Origin: Ephemerocybe angulata
Taxonomy: Eukaryota; Basidiomycota; Agaricomycetes; Agaricales; Psathyrellaceae
Length of the DNA stretch: 64,000 nucleotides
Direction: 5' to 3'
Assembly (NCBI GenBank): GCA_013368325.1
Contig: JAACJK010000164.1
Span: 930,001 to 994,000, forward strand
Below are positions 11,690 through 22,493 of the stretch, one piece after another. Within the stretch, counting starts at the first letter, position 1. Each line of letters opens with the position of its first letter. The position numbers and the translations under genes are program-made. Below the pieces are notes generated by a model. It did not search any database. It was not told the DNA's origin and was given only the letters and a program-made list of their open reading frames with translations.

Positions 11690-14600
11690 TCATCCTGTGA
11701 TGCTGGCCTTCATCGATTGAGGGACTCTGAACCCAAGGCGCACCCTCTCTGGCACCTTCAAGTCGGACAGGACTTTCTCTGTCGCCCTCACAGACTGGCT
11801 CCTCGAGAAAAGCTGGTCGTCCGCCTCTTCGTCGACACGGACGTTTGCGAGCTTGTCTTCGAGGTAGGCCAGCTGGCCCTGCTGTCGGAAACGCTCGAGG
11901 TCAGGTGGCGGGTACGGGAAGACTGCTCTGAGCTTATCCATAAACTTGGCGTAGCGCTCGAAGTTGAGCAGGGCCTGGCCGTGATAGACGACCACTCGCT
12001 TGTTTAGATGCAGAACGGAGTGAAGATCCTTCAGGTGCACGGCTATAATGGGAAAAGATAGCAGAAAAATGACACGAAATGCCAGACGGGATTCGTGAAG
12101 GGGGTGGAAGAAAAGATGCGTAACCAGTCAGATAAGATGCCATACAGAAGGTGCAGATTTGGGGTAAAAACTCACCGATCCAGGGGATGCAGGATTCGCT
12201 GTAGGTAGGATCAATCACTTCCTCGAGAACTTGGCGGTAACGGTAGTGGTTTCCTTCGGGGTCAGGCAGCCTCACGAGCTCTTCCAATTGCGACACCATT
12301 TTCGAGCTCAGGAAGTTTCTTGTCAAGGCGAGGCTCTGGACTGGCGCGGAATCGAGCGCTATCGCTATCGCAATGAGGCTCTGGTAGTTCCGAAGCTTGC
12401 GGCATTCCTGTATAAAGTGTCATACAAATGAGATGATACGTCGTCAGTCAGCTTATTTTTCGTCATTCGTTATGAATAGCGGGAGAGGCTTGCCTGGGCA
12501 GTGTTGATGAAGAATTTTAGCACGGATGCTCGGGCTTGAAGGGCGTCGTAATGCAACAGAGACTGCTTAATCCATGTGATGATCTTGCTATTGACGGAAC
12601 ACGCAGCATCGACGTTATTGAACCCCGGTTTGCGACACTGGTTAGCCAGGTAGTCGCATGGCATTATTGCTTTGAACTTGTCCCCTTCTAGCAGGGTCAG
12701 TGCGATAGCTAGCCCCTGCGGAGTAATCTCGTCTGCAGTCATAATTCGCCTTCCAGGCGACAATGGCGTTCTGGGTATCGCATCCTGTTGAGGCTACACG
12801 ATGTGTAAGATAATCGCTCGACATCGAGAAGCATCCCAGGATAGCTTACACGTTTATCAATAAGCTGTATAAGATCAGCCGCCCTATCCACCATTGTTGA
12901 GGAGGACTTCATCCGAGTCGCCGTCTCACAGAACCCTCTCATCTGCCAGAGCAGCTGAGAATCGACTGGAAGCTGCCGACGGGAAAGCCAATAGAGCATG
13001 ACCATGAACACACTGCAAGAAGGTTATCAGTATTAGGCCCGGTGTGCTTACGGCCGACGGAGTGCACGTACTTGTATTGAGTGGCAACCCTATCCCCAGG
13101 ATGGCGTCGAGTGTCTTGCTCTGCCTCGTCAAAGCGCCACTGCAGCATCGAAAATAGCTCCTCTGGCGTGATGAAGTCGATACATGCCGTGAGTATCACC
13201 TCACGGTACTCTTCATCTTTGCGAAGATCTGATAAAGATAAACAGGTATATAGTTAGCATGGGCCTACTTCGGAGATGACTTGCTATGGAGAGGTTGGTT
13301 CCTGCACTCACTAAAGTTATTAACGAGCCTGTCGACCAGCCCTTCTAGAGTTCCGGCGACGACAGCCCCTGAAGCATTTGTGTATACGCTGCGGTCGGGA
13401 TCTGTGATGGCTTGGTGAAGGAGGGGGTCCTCGTTTATGGAGTCGACAGTGAGGATACTTCGGGGGGTGGCGTTGTGGGTGGTCCCATTCGTGAAGGCTC
13501 TAACAGGAGAGCGGATGGTGCGGTCGAAGGCGGAGGGCGGGGAGTTCAAATGCGTCAGTTCCAACTTGGGGGCAGAAGATAACTCTCGATTGAGATAATC
13601 GTGTGGCGAGGTTGGGGATATGGGGGATCTCGTTTCCAAAAAGAGGTGGTGTGCGGGCTGCTGTTCACTTCCATAGGATGGTCGTCGATTGGGTTGCACA
13701 GGGGAGTAAGAGGCGGAGAACGTTGAATGAGATCCCGGAGATGAGCCCAAGAGTGGCGATGGCGTCTTTGGCGAGAATGAGTAATACTCTTGCCCTTCCT
13801 GGATGCTATGGATTGATAGACCTCTGAGTGAGTTAGCCATCTTCGTCGATGTCGACGAGTTGCTGCTGTCTTCACTATTAGCTGTGGTTGGTCTTGAACC
13901 CGAGCTATTCTTGCGTGAATTTTTTATTGTGAAGATGGTCGACAGCTTTGTTTTCGCAGACCTCATGGATCCTGGAAGGAGGGTAAATTGTTAACTTTGG
14001 GGTAACTTTGGTCGGGATGAAGGAGGGAAATATACTTGAAGAACTGGCCTCCCCTCGAATTTCCGCTAGGGTCAACAGCACTTCCTGGATCGTAGGCCTG
14101 TCTTTCGGCTTCTCCCAGCAACGTTTAAGCAGTCCCCATAGAGCATCGTTGAGGCCAGCTGAAACAGCAGGTTCACTTGTAGGACGGTTTGGAGTCCTGT
14201 ACTTGCTGATCTCGTTCATGACATTGAAGTCGTGGATGATGTGGCTGAAGGGCTGCTGTCCAGTCAGAAGCTCGAGGAACGTCATGCCAAGGGACCATAT
14301 GTCGCTCTCCTTTGACAGTGGCTTCTCCTTTAGGATCTCAGGGGCGAACCAACGAGGATTAATTGACGATGCCGACGTCAGGCCTTTGTTGCACTGCAGA
14401 GAGTGATGAGAATTTGTATTCTATCATAAGATGGCGATGCGTTTGTTTCAGTACTCACATCTTCCAGGAACTTGGAGAGCCCGAAGTCAGAGAGCCTGGC
14501 TACGCCGTCCTCGGAGATGAGGACGTTTGCCTGCAATGAAATGATGAGCTTGTAATTCGGAAATGACATGTACTAGTATACCTACACCTCTGAGATCACC

Positions 14601-16138
14601 ATGAACGATGTCCTTGGCATGAAGATAAGCAAGGCCTTCAGAGATTTCCGACAGAAGCTTCAGCTGGTTAGCCTCAGGATATTTCTGGACATAGCCAATC
14701 GCAGTGCCATGGGACATCCACGGGGACACTGAGTACAAGTGTTTCCCGATGTAAACGATTCCGTAGAGGGGGAGGACATTCGGATGATCGAATGTCCTCC
14801 ACATGGAAACTTCCTGCTGGAACTTCTAAAGATACACTCAGTATGGCGGAGGCAGTGATTAAGCGCTGGGGGGACGTGCCTTATGCACGACTGCGCTGTC
14901 GGACAGCGTTCTTGGGAAACGAACGGCAACCTTGGCGTTTTTAATAACGTTAGTGACTGAGAGAGGCAATTGGCGGAAAACGGCTTACTTTCTCCTTGTC
15001 GAGCCATGTACCTGTGGCGAATCTGGTCAGCTTGTGTTCAACTTGCCGAAACGGGCGCTTACCAAGGTAGACATCGTTGTAAGTTCCTTTGAATTCTGGG
15101 TGGCGGCTCTCGAGCTCCACTTGGCCTGTCACTGAAGATAGGATGAGGCTATTATCTTTTTGTGTGGCCAATTACTGTTTTGCTTACGATCGGTCAAGGG
15201 AGGGAGCTTGGCGGTTTTTGACCGCAGCTCCCACAGACCCTTCCGGAAGGACTCGTTCTGCTCTTGGGGGATGTCGGGGTCCCTCAATTCCTATGAGCCC
15301 AAATCGTTAGCCTGACGTCGAGTCACCCAATCATTAACGGATGCTTACCGTTTGCAAGTGCATCATAACCTGTTCAACAGGCTGCGGGGATGAGATGGCC
15401 AACAGCTTCGAGATTTCTCGCTGGTTATCCATGATAGCTTGAAGGGAACCTCGGAACTCCTCTCTTGTGCTTTGCTGTACGCGTTCCGAGTGAACGAGGC
15501 TCCGATGTACTTCAAGATTCATGGCAACCTGGAGGGAAGAGGGATCAAGTTAGTTACGTCGAGATAGGGTAGAACCGAGCGGACGAATACGTACACCGAA
15601 CCTCAAGATAGCGCCATCTAATTGTCTTTGAAGCATGTCGATACCATCTCTCAGGTCACCTTGCTGGAGGAAGCATTTCAAGGGTCCCCAATCGGCCCAC
15701 TCCCTGACTTTGCGATTTATGTGCTTCAGGACTCTGTCATCGTGGGGTTAGGCACTGCTCGAGGAAGGGTTCGTGGATGGCAACGCACGGATCGAGCTCA
15801 TCTGCGAGGGCAACAGCCCTCGTCCCCTCTATCCCCTCTGACCCATCCCTCACCGAGAGCATCAGGCCCACAACGCGGTCTGCCATGTCCTCGCATTGTT
15901 TCTATACGGTGACGAGGTCAATAAACAACACATGTTGATTCCAAGGAACCATAACGTACCCTGTAAACACTAATTTGCTTGATATTCTGGTAGCTGGAGG
16001 TTACTGTTCATTGTATTCAATCCCGGGTCAGTTCACAGCAGTTGGACCCTGCTCCCATTGCGCATCGCACTTACAGAGCGTAACGGCAGCGTCAAGACCT
16101 GGGACTGGAGCTAGGGCTAACAAGTCTTTCAGACTCAT
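11690..16138 (-). CDS. MLKL/HeLo-like helical domain + kinase-like + Ras-GEF fusion
   Basis: Eighteen exons read as one frame of 1,103 residues: 16138-16075, 16003-15960, 15901-15789, 15733-15595, 15528-15349, 15290-15188, 15131-15063, 15011-14989, 14930-14880, 14825-14586, 14530-14459, 14393-14036, 13971-13312, 13228-13072, 13012-12850, 12784-12494, 12407-12176, 12042-11690. Residues 1 to about 200 are helical, like the MLKL N-terminal/HeLo-like domains of fungal cell-death proteins (WGPLKCFLQQGDLRDGIDML is characteristic). Residues 215-480 are a tyrosine-kinase-like domain with HGDLRGANVLI and DFG, but Arg249 replaces the beta-3 lysine (VAVRF). About 680-810 is the Ras-GEF N-terminal (REM) module, from GTLEGLVDRLVNNF on; about 830-1100 is the catalytic Ras-GEF, with ITPQGLAIALTLLEGD and VVYHGQALLNFERYAKFMDK. 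The kinase and GEF parts join through a 64-nt intron with consensus sites. Two introns have GC donors. A split into two genes, with GEF translation from the ATG at 13966, remains possible. Confidence 0.85.
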
Positions 16139-16585
16139 CAGAGGGAAGGGGGTTGCTGCACTTCAAATTGTTGCGTGGGGTGGTGCAGGTGGACGTTAGG
16201 GAAAGAAAGCATAACACTGCGATTCCAGCGTCTACTAAGAAGGTATCCCCGCTCTCTCATCTATCAATGTCATTATCACTGCCCGCCGTCAGGTACCACG
16301 GCACTTGTAAGTACACCTTCGGACTCGGATGGTTCGGATTGCTCGGGGTAAACTACGGGCAGGCTCCGCAGCCATAGCCTCGAGGCAAATTCCGTAAATG
16401 GTGCAACGGGAAGGGGCAAACAGAAGATCAAGTTGACATTGTACTCAGCGGCCTACTGCTTTCGGTGTTTTGGAAGGCACAAAAGAACATCAGCTGACGG
16501 TTCTCGCGGAACAGGAACAAGGAGAGAGAGGCGATGCAGAGGTGACTCCAGGTTACGATGGAGAGACTGCATACCGTCTTTTGCA

Positions 16586-16680
16586 GGTAGCGTGGCCGAG
16601 TTGGTCTAAGGCGTTGGATTTAAGTTATTCTTGATTCCCAATGGGCGTAAGCCCGCGCGAGTTCGAACCTCGCCGCTACC
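16586..16680 (+). tRNA. tRNA-Leu (TAA), with intron
   Basis: Acceptor stem GGTAGCG pairs with CGCTACC. The D arm, a long class II variable arm (GGGC-GTAA-GCCC) and a perfect T arm (GCGAG-TTCGAAC-CTCGC) are all present. The anticodon is TAA at 16621-16623. An 11-nt intron (16625-16635) sits one base 3' of the anticodon. The anticodon stem closes with an A-C mismatch next to the loop. A run of seven T at 16692-16698 is the Pol III terminator. The rest of 16139-16859 holds no other gene. Confidence 0.9.
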
Positions 16681-16859
16681 ATACAAGCTCATTTTTTTCA
16701 CACTTTTGTGGGATAGTTGACGCAATTTGGTTTTATCGCAAGTACACAGATATAAAATATATGTCCTAAAGATCAAGGCGGTTAGATAGCACAGGCACTT
16801 TACATTGGATTGTGTTCTTCAAAGGCTCAGTCGGTGGTTCGGTCTTCATCCCTCTTCGT

Positions 16860-17787
16860 TCAGAAAATGCCGCTGATGTTGTCCCGTCCTCCAGGCCCTT
16901 CCCTGACTCGGCGAGTGGGCTTGAATTCTTCTTCAATTGGTTCGCCCCACAATGAAGCTAAGGAATCCTTTCCACCGGGGATCTCCCGGACGCGTCTAGT
17001 AATACCGCCAAATCAGTTAAATCTAATGCATTCCAGATATGCTGCATGCATACCTGCTCGGTATGACGGTGGATGTGAAGGGTATGCCGGAGGGTTCTTC
17101 CTCCTCATCGTCTTTGGCAGTGGGTACTTGAGCTCGAGCGGGCTCGTTATGCTGGATCCCAGGCCTCGCAGGCGCCTGAGAGAGGGCGTCGTCTTCGTCG
17201 CCTGCTTGGAAGATGTTGCTGTGAGAGCCACCGGGGGGCTCGCGGACACGACGGGTGGGCTTGAAGCCTCCAGTAGAGATCGATTCGTACGATGCGGTGG
17301 TGTTGCCTTCCTGAGCGGACTCTGTAGCTGAAGCTGCGCTTGCTTCGGTGGGTTCAGAGAGTTTGCCGAATTTTGCGTATCCTGAAGTTGATTTAAGCAT
17401 GGACAAAGATGGAAGAGCATGGGCGCACGTACGAGGGAGTTTAGCAATGTTTCCGAAGTTGGTGTCGACGGTTGTGCCTGTGTATCTTTGGGGTCATTGG
17501 ACTAAACTCAGGTGGACGATGAAGGGAATGGTGCAACGAACTTCAGGAACTCGATCAACGAGCGCTTGGTGAACACAATGCTGGTATCGTCCCAGTCAAG
17601 CATGCCTGTGTATTCTCTTGTGTTGGCATGCCAGGTCTCTGAGAGAAAGGGGCTCTTTCACGAACCAAGGGCAGCAGGCCATTCCTTCTCCTTCTCTTGA
17701 TCGACGGCGTTGGAAGGAGTATATCTAGACCGAGTTCAGCGTCTATCCCGAGTGAAAATGGCAGAGGAAGACGTACGTGGAAGTCAT
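16860..17787 (-). CDS. Small protein with RRVRE-PPGG repeats (Jupiter/HN1-like motif)
   Basis: Unnamed protein of about 200 residues. The last two exons are clear: they carry three copies of a motif, KPTRRVREPPGG-SHSNIF, PSRRVREIPGG-KDSLASLW and KPTRRVREGPGG-RDNISGIF, the last ending at the stop. The motif resembles the R-V-L-R-PPGG-x-S-x-x-F element of animal Jupiter/HN1 microtubule-associated proteins, a similarity I infer rather than know to be homology. N-terminal exons are less certain: ATG ACT TCC AC at 17787, then TPSNAVDQEKEKEWPAALG, then MLDWDDTSIVFTKRSLIEFLK, then TVDTNFGNIAKLP and YAKFGKLSEPT. Two of these introns would have GTTCGT donors. It is divergent from COQ7, 192 nt apart. 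Mostly disordered, with no membrane segment. Confidence 0.6.
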
Positions 17788-17979
17788 GTTGGTCTTGCTG
17801 GTGGTGATGAAGGTTCAAGGAAGCTTTCACTTCAATCAACGTTCATGCGAAAGCTAAAAGCCGTCGTCAAGACCACAGTGGAAAGGAGCCGGTCACGGGA
17901 TCGTGCAGGGAGATCGCGCGGCGGGACCGCCGCGGCACTTGGTCCTCAACGTCATTTCATGAAGATATAAACCACCACT

Positions 17980-18758
17980 ATGCTTGGGAGATATGTCTGC
18001 CGGTGCTCCCTCAGACGACAAGGGTTATCCGTCTCGAGAGGGCTAGCCTCCTCGGCCTACACGAATCCGACAAAGGCCGGAGACGAGGCTACGACAACCA
18101 CCCCGGAAGACCTTACCCCACATCAGCGGAAATTATTGGAGGGTGCATTACGAGTTGACCAGGCAGGAGAGATAGCGGCGAACTGGATCTACCATGGCCA
18201 GCACGTTGTACTCAGTCGGGATAGGGCAACAGGAGAGCTCATCAAAGTACGTTGTGCTTTCCGCTTTATACAAACAGGTATTCGACGGACACCTCCCAGG
18301 AAATGTGGGAGCAAGAGAAGAAACACCTGGCAGTAATGGACAAACTACAGGTCCAACATAACGTCCGGCCGACATTGCTGACAGACGTTGCGAAAGTTGC
18401 AGGGTTCGGGCTTGGTGCTGTAACGGCTCTCATGGGGAAGGAGGCTGCAATGGCATGCACAGAAGCAGTAGAGACGGTCATTGGAGAGCACTACGAGGAG
18501 TGAGTGCACAGTCATGCTTCGGACGACATGAACACCAACAACGGCACTAGCCAACTCAAGGAGCTCGATGAAATGACAACTAAGCACCCCAGTATCCCAC
18601 TTCTCAAGGGTGTAATCAAGGAGTTCAAGGACGACGAACTGGAGCATCTGGATATTGCAGTCGAGAATCATGCACAACGAGCACCGGCTCATGCCCTTCT
18701 GAGTGCCGTAGTCGGAGCAGGGTGTATGGTGGCCATCGAGATCTGTAAGCGAGTCTAA
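17980..18758 (+). CDS. coq7: COQ7, demethoxyubiquinone hydroxylase
   Basis: Di-iron monooxygenase of the mitochondrial inner membrane that hydroxylates demethoxy-coenzyme Q in the penultimate step of ubiquinone synthesis, within the CoQ synthome. Three exons (17980-18246, 18300-18499, 18551-18758) give 224 residues. A basic N-terminus with few acids (MLGRYVCRCSLRRQ, then SRGLASSAY) is a likely presequence. Iron ligands sit in RVDQAGEIAANWIYHGQ, MWEQEKKH, TEAVETVIGEHY and FKDDELEHLD. The second intron is 51 nt and breaks a codon at HYED-QLKEL. The neighbour at 18872 is a complex I subunit, also mitochondrial, placed convergently. Confidence 0.96.
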
Positions 18759-18871
18759 AGAGTTTCTTGCTGAAGGGATGGGTAGATGTAATTTATGTTT
18801 CCTCTCGGGCGCCAAAGTCTGGGTCTAATGAGTGTCATGGTATGGAGGTGCTTGCAGAACATGATAGTGTT

Positions 18872-19285
18872 TTAAGCCGAGAGGGATTCGTTCTTGAGCT
18901 TCCCGTTGAAGTTCCATCGTTGCTGTAGAGAGCGTGTCAGCCAAATGGCAGTTCTTGAATACGGGTAACTCACGTTGGTCTTGGCCGCCGTGTAGTAGAG
19001 GAGACCAGGGACAACGATGAAGCCAAGAACGGCGGTCGTCACCGTTGTTCTGGTCCAGCGGAACTTGAGGTAGACACTCTCGCGCTGAAGGGCTGGTTAG
19101 ACCGAGATTCCATATGAGGCGACTCCGACGTACATGGGCGTTGAACCGGTCAATTGCGGGATCATGCTAAGAGGAAAATCAGCATTAGGGTGTAGCTGGC
19201 AACAGTTCTCTTACTTTGAAGTTCTCTAGAGCATTGGATGAGCATAGTGCACGAGGTATACTGGAATTTACTCACCGTGGGCCAT
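18872..19285 (-). CDS. Complex I accessory subunit, B15/NDUFB4 family
   Basis: A 71-residue protein built from five exons. The 10-nt first exon (ATG GCC CAC G) and an 11-nt exon at 19215-19225 encode MAHENFK. Then follow HDPAIDRFNAH, RESVYLKFRWTRTT with a single membrane helix (TAVLGFIVVPGLLYY), and QRWNFNGKLKNESLSA before the stop. The order R-E-x-V-Y-x-x-F-R-W-T-R, one helix, then Q-R-W-x-x-x-G-K is that of fungal NADH:ubiquinone oxidoreductase B15 subunits. It lies in the inner mitochondrial membrane arm of complex I. All introns have GTRAG/GTACG donors and CTAG/CAG acceptors. It is convergent with COQ7 and divergent from the splicing-factor gene at 19383, whose ATG is 97 nt away. Confidence 0.85.
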
Positions 19286-19382
19286 GGTGGTCGACGTCAA
19301 GAAGGAAGCTTTTGTTTGTGCGTTGTTTACATCTTTCTTGACTTTCGACCACGACCATCACTGACTCCACCACGGCCGTCTA

Positions 19383-22218
19383 ATGGCGTATAACCATCGT
19401 GAATGGGACCACGGGAAGGATGCATGGAGCGAAGGGAACTCGGGGTGGTCTGAAACCAGAGGCCAGACCCGCTACAGAGAGGACGACTACACGGCTGACC
19501 CCAAGCGTCGCAAATACAATGACGGGGTATACAACACGCAGCAGTGGCACAACGACAGCACGACTGACCCTGCGCAGGGATATCAAGGGCACCAAGGCTA
19601 CTCAGAATACCAAGGTTACGAAGATCCTGGCTATGGGGGAGGCCACGACCACGGCCACGCCCGGCAGCACCAAGACCGCAATACGCAGGACTGGGGTCAT
19701 GAGGACCGCCCTCGAGGAGGAAGCGGTGGAGGTGGAGGCGGCGGGTTCCCGAAGAAACGCTTTGCCCCATCCGAGCCCAGTCCTCATGTCATCTTCTTGG
19801 GTGTGGACCCAGACTTCACAGAGGCTGATGTCTGTCGACTCTCATGTTCTTTGCCTTCATACAACCGATGACTGAAGCATCCTTCCTACCCAGCTTCAAG
19901 CCTACCTCTCCGCGCAAGGCTGCAACCTCGAAACCGTGACGATCATACGAGACAGAACATCAGGCACTTAAACGTTTACATATTTCGATTCGGGGCATTT
20001 CATTGACGTATCTTCGCCATTGGATTTTACAAGGTGTATCCAAGGGGTTTGGCTTCGCGCAATTCGCCACCACGGGGCAAGCTCAAGCCTTCGTCGACCC
20101 CCACTTCCCCTTCGTCCAGATGCCACCGCCAGCATCGCACGGGGCTTCAGCGAGGGCCGCCTTCTACAAGGCCCTTGAACAGGGTGCCCAACATAATGGG
20201 AGGAGAGTGAAGATTGATTATTCGCAAAGTGCGTCACCGGCTGAGAGAGGGCGAGCGAAGGCCAATGCGAACGACGGGACGAGGGACATTGGAAACACGC
20301 AATCCGCAGTGTTGTTGCTCCGTGGATTGGACCCATTATCGGGGCCGCAAGCCATCCATCAGGCAATGCTCACTTCTTGTGGGCCTGGCAAGCAGGGCGC
20401 CAAAGGCATGAAGCGAATTATTCTCATCAAGGACAAAGTAACAATGGCGAGCTTCGGCTTTGCGTTCGTTGAATTCGTGGACGTCGAGGTATGTGTCAGT
20501 CTAACCTTCTTGAGAATCTGTCACATATGCTTTTCTGCAGTCTGCATCGGCAGTGCTTGCTGCAACGATGTCTCCGCAACTTCATCCCAACGGATTCCGT
20601 ATCTCAGACAAGCCTGTCGCGGCTTCATTCGCCCACCCGTATTCCTTCCAACCTGTCACCGACTTCTTAAAACGGGATGAAGCTTGCCTCGCAGGTTCAC
20701 AGAACCTAGGAGGTGTCGATAACTGGGTGCGATACTGGGATGAAAGCTCGACTGTGGCTGTCCTTGAGTTCAAGGTGGAAGAACCTGCCAAGTCTTCCAC
20801 TCACAACGACAAGAAGAAGGAGAAGAAGAAGGCAAAAGGTTGGGTTGACAGCCATATATGTTTTAGCTCGGTCAACTAAATATTTCGTAGATGCCAAGTT
20901 GGCTGCACCTGCAGCACCGTCAGCCTTGCCACTTTCCGACAAGCCGGTCATGCTCAGTCTCAACAAAGGTCCAATGAAGATTGGCCTCGGGGTTTCAGCG
21001 CCGAAAGCTATGCCCTCAGGCTTGTCTCTGGACGATGAGCCAGAAGAAGAAGAAGAAGAGCATCCAGCGGCTGAACCGAACAAACGTAAGTACCGCGGGC
21101 AAACAACTAGAAGAGATGCTTAATGTGCCATTATAGCAATGGCTGTCAAGCGAGTTGCTCCTCTCATCGCGAGCAAGAAGGTATGGTCATTGCTATACCC
21201 CCACGTAGCCGAGATTCTCATGTTTTCGAACAGATCGCCAGCAACATCACTAAATGGAACCAAGTGCAGGAGGTCCTGCACGTTGACCCTGCCGCCACTC
21301 CCGCGCAAGCGGTCACACCAATTGCTGCTTCAACCCCCGCCCCGACCTCGCTTCCCGTGCCTGCATCTCGGGCAAAGTCAATGCAAAAGTCTGCCGAGCC
21401 TTCGCCAGCGCCCGAGGACGAGTTTGAGTTTTCGGACACGAACGCTCTCATGTGTCTTCTGTGTGCACGACAATTTAAATCTGTAGACCAGTTGAGGCGG
21501 CATAACAAGGAGTCTGACTTGCATAAGGTGCGTAGTCATTCATCCTCATTATTTAACTACACAATACTAAACGTGGATTATAGAAAAACTACAAGGACCA
21601 CAACCTTCGTGAAGTTGCACGCCAGAAGGTTGCAACACGCAAAGCTGCAGCTTCCTCTTCATCAACGCCCCAACCGAAAGAAGAAGCGCCCAAATATCGC
21701 GACCGCGCATCTGAGCGCCGCGTCCTCTTCAATCAACCCGATGCACCCATGCCCGAACCTTCGACGTCGTCGTCCACACCAGCGTCATCGTCTGGAAAGA
21801 AGAGGTACACGGAAGGCCCCCCGCGGCCTCCTACTCCGCCACCGCCACCTCCCGCTCCTGCTCAAGATGAGAGCAATGTTGGGAACAAGCTTTTGAAGAT
21901 GATGGGGTGGAAGGAGGGTACAGGACTGGGTACGGATGGAGAGGGAAGGGTTGACCCAATGTGCGTTGTTCTTCAAGTTTATCGTTCCCAGGTTTATTGA
22001 CGCTCATGGGACTTATATTATAGACAAACGGCAATATACGCTCAAGGGGCTGGGCTGGGAGCGAGCAAGGGGAAAGACATCACCAAGATTAAGGAAGGTT
22101 ACTCTGGATACTTGCAAATGGCGCAAGAGACGGTACGTTTTGCGTTTCGACTTGTCCTCTGTATTTTGGCGTCTCACAGTTCCAATTTTTGCAGGCAAGA
22201 GAACGCTATGGGTCTTGA
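19383..22218 (+). CDS. RBM5/RBM10-like splicing factor (RRMs, C2H2, G-patch)
   Basis: Nuclear RNA-binding protein of the RBM5/RBM6/RBM10 type, which acts on spliceosome assembly and alternative splicing. Domain order: a Gly/Tyr/His-rich N-terminus with a poly-Gly run before FPKKRF; RRM1 (HVIFLGVDPDFTEAD, TVTIIRDRTSG, KGFGFAQF); RRM2 (SAVLLLRGLDPLSG, FGFAFVEFVDVE); a Lys-rich linker; an acidic run (EEEEEEH); a C2H2 finger (CLLCARQFKSVDQLRRHNKESDLH); a Pro-rich stretch; and a G-patch (VGNKLLKMMGWKEGTGLGTDGEGR). It ends ARERYGS. About nine exons. The intron after RDRTS seems to use a GC donor (G-GCACTT), needed to restore GVSKGFGF. I see no RanBP2-type zinc finger, present in animal RBM5. Confidence 0.88.
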
Positions 22219-22493
22219 GCTTGGCCCACCATGCCCGATTATATTCTTGAAGGTTCATTCTACCAGTGTCTATGCATATACTACATTTCCGTTTTGTTAT
22301 CTTGGTTGTCACTCAATGCTATCTTGTTCATGGGATCCACCACTCATCTAAGGACCTGATGACGGGTATAACTAACTGGTATTATATATAATGTCTGTGG
22401 TGGACAAAGGAATGTAATCGCTACATGATAGTCACGAATATCCAAGCAGCAGAGTCCAGCGTCTGTGTCTGTGTCTGTGTCAATGTGGGCGGA

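Noticed and set aside
13312..13966. Independent Ras-GEF gene starting at the ATG at 13966
   Set aside because: Possible, but the 64-nt intron at 13972-14035 has consensus sites and joins the kinase exon in phase. The single-gene model is preferred, with the split recorded as the alternative.
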